Shown here: positions 58,114 to 64,000 of the stretch, in pieces | Numbering within the stretch: the first letter of the stretch is position 1 | Layout: each line of letters begins with the position of its first letter | NCBI RefSeq assembly: GCF_051106095.1 | Contig: NC_135794.1 | Span: forward strand, 24,430,747-24,494,746 | Direction: 5' to 3' | From: Pogona vitticeps | Lineage: Eukaryota; Chordata; Lepidosauria; Squamata; Agamidae | DNA length: 64,000 nt | The notes under the pieces: model-generated | What the model saw: the letters and a program-made list of their open reading frames with translations, nothing else | Told to the model about the DNA's origin: nothing | Databases searched by the model: none | Program-made: the position numbers and the translations under genes

Positions 58114-58389
58114 TTGGAGTCAAGAGACTCGTTTTTCCGACCCCCCTCCTCCAGGCCACCCGAGGCCCGCGTGGGTAGGATTTGGGTGAGGGAATCGGAT
58201 CTGAAAAAGGTGGCGGAGAAGGAAGCCGATCCTTGTGTTGTGGTCTATGTGGGAGGCGTCTCTCGTGTTGTGAGAGAGTTTAGGATCTCTCTTCAGGGAT
58301 GGGGGGGCCTTCATCGCCTCGCGGTTGTCCTGCCAGAGGCTGCGGCCGGGACCAGCGAGGCGGATTTTATTGTGGACAACTCGCCCTGA
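58114..58389 (+). CDS. Unassigned 92-codon ORF at the edge of a GC-rich stretch
   Basis: An open frame from ATG at 58114 to TGA at 58389 encodes RVGRIWVRESDLKKVAEKEA, then CVVVYVGGVSRVVREFRISL, and ends EADFIVDNSP. The composition looks protein-like, but I recognise no family, and the opposite strand is open over almost the same span. It lies 4.6 kb beyond SECISBP2L, where in human the next gene is SHC4, yet it does not resemble the SHC4 N-terminus I remember. It could be a chance ORF in GC-rich DNA, a 5' exon or a decayed repeat. Confidence 0.2.
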   Translation: MESRDSFFRPPSSRPPEARVGRIWVRESDLKKVAEKEADPCVVVYVGGVSRVVREFRISLQGWGGLHRLAVVLPEAAAGTSEADFIVDNSP

Positions 58390-58559
58390 GAGGCTGCGGT
58401 ACAATCTGTTGATAAGGCTGTCCTGTAAAAAGATTTATTAGATCATGGCCGGTGTTTCTCTCCCCCAATCATCCCACATGGGTTCAAGGGGCTCCTGTCC
58501 TCCTCCTCCCTCCTCCCTCAGTTGCTATGGCCACTGACTCTTCACATGTGAGAGAGTCA

Positions 58560-59480
58560 GAATGAGAAGTGGTTTGTCTTGTGTCTTGAGAGGAGGCCGG
58601 GGGGGGGGAGTGGGTTTGGGGTGCAGGAGGGGGGGCTGGGGTGGGGGTCTCCCCCTTCCCCTTTCCCCCCTCCCTCTGTTCTTGCCGGGGCTGCCTTCCT
58701 TCAGCCCCTCGCAAAGACAGAACAGGGGAAAACACCCCCCCCCAATGATGCACAATGGCAACGGGGCTTTGCTGTGGAGAAACGAGACGAGGCAAATGAA
58801 ATGGGGGGGGGGGAAGAGAGACAAGCCTCTCTCCCCCAAGACGGTTCCTCAGAGTGGGAGTGGGGGGAGGGAGCCAAGCGACATCCCCCCCAGCAAGCAA
58901 GCAGGCAGGCAGGCAGGCTCCCCTCACGTGGGCTCCCTCATGCTCAGCCTCCGTGTGTGTGTGTGTGTGTGCGTGTGTGTGTGAGTCCGTGTGCGCGTGT
59001 GGGGTGTGTGTGTGTGTGTGAGAGCGAGCGAGCGAGAGAGCGAGAACTGCAGTCACACGCCCTGCCTTGTGAGCGAGCAGGGGGCGGGAAGGGAACCGCC
59101 GGGCATGTGCCTTCCTTCCTTCCCTCCCTGCTTCTCCTCCTCCAGAGAGAGAGAACATCCCTGGTGGAAGGTTTTGCATTTCGTTGTTGTTCTTGTTTTC
59201 CTCAATTCATTGGCCTCCTTTAAAAAAAAAAAGACAAAAGCACACCCAAGCCAAGCCCCCCCTCCTCTCCTTCCCCCCCCCCCAGTTTCCAAGGGGAGCG
59301 ATCCTGCTGGGCGTGTGACACGTGCCGTGGCCCTGTGAGGAGAGGAGGAGGGGGCCGGATCCCGTCTCGGGTGGGCGAGCGGGCAGGCCGGCGGTGGCTT
59401 TCCAGGCACAAGGACCGTTTTATCTCTGGCAGCCCTGCTTTCCCCCCTCCCTCTCCCCGCTCTCCTCCTCCTCCTCCTCC
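58560..59480. repeat. GC-rich low-complexity region with (GT)n and G/C runs
   Basis: Contains many homopolymer runs of G or C, a (GT)n tract (about 58951-59020), GAGC/GAGA runs and CTCC repeats. CpG content is raised in places. The long ORFs here (for example 58484-59179 minus) are low-complexity artefacts. A promoter for a rightward gene such as SHC4 is possible but unproven. Confidence 0.6.
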
Positions 59481-59729
59481 CCCCCCCTTTTCCAAACGGA
59501 GCAGACCGGCCTGTCTCTTATATAAGCCGGGACCCCCTGCCCTGCTTGGACTCCCTTCTCCCTCCTGGGCCTCCCGTCCTCCTCTCATGTCTCCAGGTGG
59601 GCTTCCTGCCACGTCCCCCGCCCTCCTTCCTGTAGGTATTTGGTCCACCTGGGTCGTGGGGCCTCTTCCCTCTCCCGCCCCCCGTTGTGCCACCACCATT
59701 TGGTGGGGGGACCCCCCCCCCCAGCAGCC

Positions 59730-59868
59730 CAGGGGTTTCCCCACCTGGGGTCACCCAGATGTTATTGGACTGCCATGCCCAGAAATCCAGGCCAGCACAG
59801 CGGGTGGGGAAGGCTTCTGAGAGGGGCAGTCCAAGAACATATGAGGACCCCAAGGTGGGGAACCCCTG
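59730..59868. mobile_element. hAT-type MITE, older copy
   Basis: 139 bp from CAGGGGTTTCCCCACC to GGTGGGGAACCCCTG, with interior GAAATCCAGGCCAGCACAGC and GTCCAAGAACATATGAGGAC matching the 63188 element. No clear 8-bp duplication remains. Confidence 0.75.
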
Positions 59869-60599
59869 CGCTATATAGGGTGGGGTGCAGAGCAAGGGGG
59901 GCAGGTCTCAGGGTGTGAACTGGAGTCTATGATTTTTGCCCTCCCCCCGCAGGTCCCTGGGCGAGGGGGTCAGGGGAAAAGCAGGACTATTTTTCTTGCT
60001 TGCGGTATCATGCCTGAGGTCCTTGTCTCTTCCTTGCTCCAAGCTGGGTCCAGGGCTCATCGACGTGCGTGGTGTGATGGGGTGTGTGTGTTTGTTTGTT
60101 TAAGCTATGCATGTTGCAGACACCACCTTTGTTCAGCAGGCAGTGTGGGAAAGGTGCCTCTCTCCCTCCTGTGCCCACACACATCTTGGCTGAAACCCAA
60201 TAGCAAGTCACAATCAGAGTTGGCCCATTCACCCAGGGGAACCCTTGGAGAAACTGGCCCGCCGAATCCAATCAGATTTACCCGGCCTATTCCAATTGCA
60301 GCTTACTGTTGGATTTTAGCCATTGTTGAACAACTTCTATTTTGCAATAGTTAACAAGGGTGTGGGTCTGTTTGTCCAATTCCATGTCTTGAATGCTGCT
60401 GTCCATTTGTGGAGGTCCTGAAATTCACACTCAAACCTGGAGTGGATTCACCACCCCCGTGGAACTGGAGCCGCCTGCCTCCCCTGCTAACTCTTTGTCT
60501 CTTTCTGGCCATCACGCCCACAGTAAGTCCATGATGTAACAGAGACTGAAGGACAAACAGCCAGTGCATAGAAATAGGGACATCTCTTGGTCAAAAGTG

Positions 60600-61470
60600 C
60601 TGGTAAAATATTAGAAACGTACAATACATTTATGAACAATTTGCTCAAATTTTATGATCTCTAGAGCCAACTTTAATTATTTCATTAAAAGAGAAAGCAA
60701 AATGAGATGTGGGAGGTGAAGAGGTCCATCTATGTGTGACCATTTAGAAATTAAAAGGATGTAGTATTGTGAAACAAAGAAATAATCAGTGACTAGCAGG
60801 TTTAATTATAAATGAAGGACAAACTAATATACTGACAAAAAATATGACAGGAAAAGAAGAGAAAGAATTGGAAATTAAGACAGGTTAAAAAGTAGTGAAT
60901 AAAGTGAGATACCTGGGTATAACAATAACTAAAAAGACAAAGGGCTTATTTGTACAAAATTATGAGAAGAAAGGGAAAGAAATTAAGAAAAATTTAGAAA
61001 GATGGAAACACTTAAAAATCCCATTGATGGGCAGAATAGCAATTATTAAAATGATGGTATTACCTGTGTTCATATTCCTATTTCAGAATATCCCAATAAT
61101 AATAAATACTGTAACAAATCATTTCATTTGTGGAGAAAACAACTCTCAAAATTTATTTATCACTTATTCCAAGTGGACTTAGGCTTAAATTAGAAGCAGA
61201 ACTGCTCTCAACAGAAGTAAAAACAAAGTAAAGCAGATTTTTAATATGGCTATAAAATAAGAATTGAGAAAGATATTATTAAGATTGCAAAGAAAATGTT
61301 TAGTGGAAAATAAGGAAGTAAAAATGTTAAAGACTTACTCTATTGCGAAAGAGATAATCAAAAGTTATTTTGGTATTGTGATAATTATTTACTTATTTTT
61401 ATAATTTCTTTTTAAAATGCAATATAGATTAAAAGTTAAAGAAAGAAGTTAAACGGATGTGTGCCTTCAA
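60600..61470 (+). mobile_element. L1 LINE ORF2 C-terminal fragment
   Basis: A frame from 60895 encodes VRYLGITITKKTKGLFVQNY, then IKKNLERWKHLKIPLMGRIA, then IIKMMVLPVFIFLFQNIPI. This is the region just after the L1 reverse-transcriptase domain (YLGIxxTxxTKDLYxxNY, LxRWxxxxxSxxGRIxxxKM). Strongly A-rich on the plus strand as L1 is. The copy is interrupted and truncated at both ends. Confidence 0.88.
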
Positions 61471-62116
61471 ACATTTCCTGTACCCACTATGATTATTTTA
61501 ATTTAGTCTGGGATAGGAAATAACCCCACGTTCAACTGAGAACAGTCTTAAAAGTAGCTGGCAATTTTTTTTCTGGCTATGCAGAAAAGCAGCTGATGAT
61601 GAAGAGCAGAAACAGCTGCTATTGGGGGCCCATGATTAGAAGGGAAAGGCTGGTGCTGAAGAGGGCGCGGAGGTAGCGCACGCGTTCTTAGCTGGGGCGA
61701 AAAGAGTTGAGGTCCTCCTGGCACAATGACAGACTTCCATAAGGAATTTTAAAGTGCCTCTCCCCTCACCAGCTGATAGACTGACAGGAAAAAAAATCTT
61801 TCCCTCCAAAGTCTCTGTAATAATTGGGATAAAATGTCTCTACAGTCCTTTTCTCCTTGAGAAGCAAAGCATGCACACACGTGCACACAACAAAGATGCA
61901 AACAAACAAACAAACAAAAAACCAACCTTTAAGTGCTTCAGATTCTTAAACAAACTACAGTAGTGGTCATCCCAGTTTTGGGGCAATTTGCAGAACTGTG
62001 TGGATTGTAATATTCTGTGCAAAATATAGTTCTTTCCAAGCTGGGGTCTCTGTTAAAAACGCTGGTCTATTCCTTGCCTCTTAGGGTTGATAAGAGAATG
62101 GTATAAAATGTATTCG

Positions 62117-62325
62117 CGAAGGCTTTCACGGCCGGGATCTAACGGTTGTTGTGGGTTTTTTGGGCTCTTTGGCCATGTTCTGAAGGTTGTTCCTCAGAAC
62201 ACGGCCAAAGAGCCCAAAGAGCCTGAAGGTTGAAGATGCCGGCCACAGAGATGGGCGAAACGTCAGGAAGAACAACCTTCAGAACACGGCCAAAGAGCCT
62301 GAAAAACCCACAACAACCAAACAAA
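62117..62325. repeat. Inverted-repeat retroelement fragment with hammerhead-like motif
   Basis: Left arm 62144-62192 (GGTTGTTGTGGG to GAAGGTTGTTC) is the reverse complement, with a few differences, of right arm 62270-62318. The left flank has GAAGGCTTTCACGGCCGGGA, a word of a common squamate repeat. Between the arms lies GATGCCGGCCACAGAGATGG followed by GCGAAACGTC. The family is uncertain; Penelope-like is my best guess. Confidence 0.65.
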
Positions 62326-62432
62326 TGGTGTAAAAGTTGAAAAAGCCCGTCAGAATGCCTCTAAAAGAGTAAATACATGTCACCTCCTCTGTGTCTGAAG
62401 TGCAGTTTAACTGCTACTTTAAAGTGCAAATT

Positions 62433-62497
62433 AGCTAGTAACTGTAACCTCCTTACCCTAAAAAGTAACCAGTTACAGGTAGTGACAGTAACTAGCT
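62433..62497. repeat. Palindromic TAGTAACTGTAAC repeat
   Basis: AGCTAGTAACTGT at 62433 and ACAGTAACTAGCT at 62485-62497 are inverted with one mismatch. AGTAACCAGTTACAG lies between. Confidence 0.6.
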
Positions 62498-62534
62498 GTG
62501 AGCAAAGAAATGAGTGAAATTAAGGAGGTGCATT

Positions 62535-62614
62535 ACTTCAGAACTGTGGCCTTCCAGATGTTTTTGGCTTGCAACTTGCATCAGCCCTAGCCAAAGTGGC
62601 CAAAGGTGAGGGAT
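62535..62614. repeat. hAT-MITE-like repeat fragment
   Basis: CCTTCCAGATGTTTTTGGCT, GCAACTTGCATCAGCCCTAG and GGCCAAAGGTGAGGGATGAT are diverged forms of a common reptile MITE. Confidence 0.6.
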
Positions 62615-62783
62615 GATGTTATCTCTTTCTGAAGATGTTCTGCAATCCCAGAACATCTGGTGCATTGTTGATTTACGGTACTTAGCTTGGTAAACCAGCT
62701 CCAGGTTGAATTTCAGCCAGCTTCCCATCATGTGAACAGGGAGCATTGATCAGAGCCTTCATCTTTCTTTCTTCTGTAAAAGT

Positions 62784-62811
62784 GTGTGTTTGTGTGTGTG
62801 TGTGTGTGTTT
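62784..62811. repeat. (GT)n microsatellite
   Basis: Dinucleotide run with one TTTGT interruption. Confidence 0.9.
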
Positions 62812-63187
62812 TCCCTCTCTCCTCCTCCTTTTCTGTTTTGATTCAGAACACTTCTATTTCTGATTGTTTCTTTTTTTAAAAGAAAGAGCTTTTTTAAAAT
62901 AAGAAAATCTTGCTTCACGTGTGCAGCACCCTGTGACTTACTAAAACAGTGTGTAGTCTCCTCCTACACCCCAAACTCACACGCTGGCGCCACTTGTCAT
63001 TCCCCTTTCGTGGGAAAAAAGAAGAAAATAAACCTCCTCCCCCCAAAGCAACAAACCGTCTCTTTTGAAGTTCCCATATAGGAGCTCATTCAACCCCAAA
63101 CTTCATAGTTTTCCTTGCGGGATCACAGCCTTATGGGGCACCCCAGATCGCAGGCCTGGATCCAGTGTGGCAGGAAAGGCTCTAAAG

Positions 63188-63323
63188 CAGTGGTCCCCAA
63201 CCTTGGGCCTCCAGATGTTCTTGGACTTCAACTCCCAGAAATCCTGGCCAGCAGAAGTGGTGGTGAAGGCTTCTGGGAGTTGTAGTCCAAGAACATCTGG
63301 AGGCCCAAGGTTGAGGACCACTG
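63188..63323. mobile_element. hAT-type MITE with perfect 8-bp target duplication
   Basis: 136 bp from CAGTGGTCCCCAACCTTGGG to CCAAGGTTGAGGACCACTG. CTCTAAAG is present on both sides (63180-63187 and 63324-63331). The whole element is nearly one palindrome (CTCCAGATGTTCTTGGACTT against AGTCCAAGAACATCTGGAGG). High TIR identity marks it as the youngest hAT copy here. Confidence 0.95.
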
Positions 63324-63331
63324 CTCTAAAG

Positions 63332-64000
63332 AGTTGTAGAATTGGGGCATCTGTTGTGGTTTAGTGATGAGGGCCAGGGCGGTCCAGGTGGTTGTGCTCT
63401 ATCCACAAAAAGCTCTCAGAAGACCTTTCAGATCCCAGAGATCCCCCCCACTCCCAGTCAGCAGCTCATTTGTGCTAGGTTGAGGCTGGCTGAGAGGCAT
63501 CACGGCAGACAAGCCCATGGCCAGCAGAGGGGCCCGGCTTCTGTAGGTCACAAGGCTATGTTGACAAGGCTCTGTTGAGTGTTCCTCTGTCTACTCATGT
63601 CCAAAAAACTTAGTAGCTGGGGGTGCTCTGATTTTGAAGAAGCAGGGGAGAGGGTTTGCCTTTTGGACATTGTGCCTGTTGTTTGGGTGAAGGGGGCCGT
63701 ACTTAATGTGCTGTAGGCCCTGGTTGATCACTGGTGGGGAGGGCTAGTCTAAGGCTGAAATCCTACACTTAAAGAATACTGTAAACCAATGAGGGAGCAT
63801 GGATCGCATCAGACTGCCCTGATAAATCTATGGCTGCCTATGTGTTTTTCTATCTCTTCATGGTTCTGTGCCAGAGTTTCTACTGTGCTGGAGAATTCGG
63901 CATGGAAAGGGAACTGAAAGCCATACACCTGTCTCTGTGGCGTGATGGGTGGAAGGACCACCAGTGCTTGTTCAAGTCCAGACTTCTCTTAGGGGACAAT
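63332..64000. other. Intergenic right edge
   Basis: No gene, exon or confident repeat seen in the last 670 bp. Confidence 0.6.

Noticed and set aside
58484-59179. 231-codon minus-strand ORF with His-Thr repeats
   Set aside because: The protein is the translation of a (GT)n microsatellite and C/G runs. No start context or family.
58000-60100. SHC4 first exon or EID1
   Set aside because: Expected to the right by synteny, but no segment resembles the N-terminus of SHC4 or the C-terminal ELFSLMVVNRL-type motif of EID1 as I remember them.

Overview
The window is vertebrate nuclear DNA, most likely from a squamate reptile (a lizard). Three genes with human orthologues are split into GT-AG exons separated by introns of up to 6.6 kb. 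The spaces between them hold tRNA-derived SINEs, CR1, L2-like, RTE/BovB-like and L1 LINE fragments, hAT and Tc1/mariner-type MITEs, and many microsatellites. This repeat mix fits a lizard far better than a bird or mammal. The species cannot be named from the sequence alone.

Layout. At 1-4171 (minus strand) lie the first four coding exons of GALK2 (N-acetylgalactosamine kinase); the rest of the gene runs off the left edge. At 4172-5830 is the divergent GALK2/COPS2 spacer, with a 47-bp minisatellite, a pyrimidine tract and a CpG-rich COPS2 promoter. At 5831-21249 (plus strand) is complete COPS2 (COP9 signalosome subunit 2): 13 coding exons that sum to exactly 443 codons plus stop. At 21250-32183 is the COPS2 3' UTR followed by an intergenic region rich in old repeats. 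At 32184-53545 (plus strand) is complete SECISBP2L (SECIS-binding protein 2-like): 17 coding exons, 1091 residues in my model, with a likely 3.3-kb 3' UTR to about 56.9 kb. From 56.9 kb to 64 kb I recognise no gene. That part has a GC-rich, low-complexity stretch (about 58.0-59.5 kb) with one unassigned 92-codon ORF, an L1 fragment, hAT MITEs and an inverted-repeat element with a hammerhead-like motif.

The order GALK2 (-), COPS2 (+), SECISBP2L (+) matches human 15q21, so this is ordinary conserved synteny. The products act in separate processes: amino-sugar phosphorylation, cullin deneddylation and SECIS RNA binding. They are not an operon-like system.

I did not find an undescribed biological system. 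The observations most worth a second look are the 62.1-62.3 kb inverted element, the minisatellite upstream of GALK2, matching RFX-like half-sites in the COPS2 and SECISBP2L promoters, a candidate 25-nt microexon in SECISBP2L, and the unassigned ORF near 58.2 kb. Exon limits were read by eye from splice sites, reading phase and remembered human protein sequences. No alignment was run.
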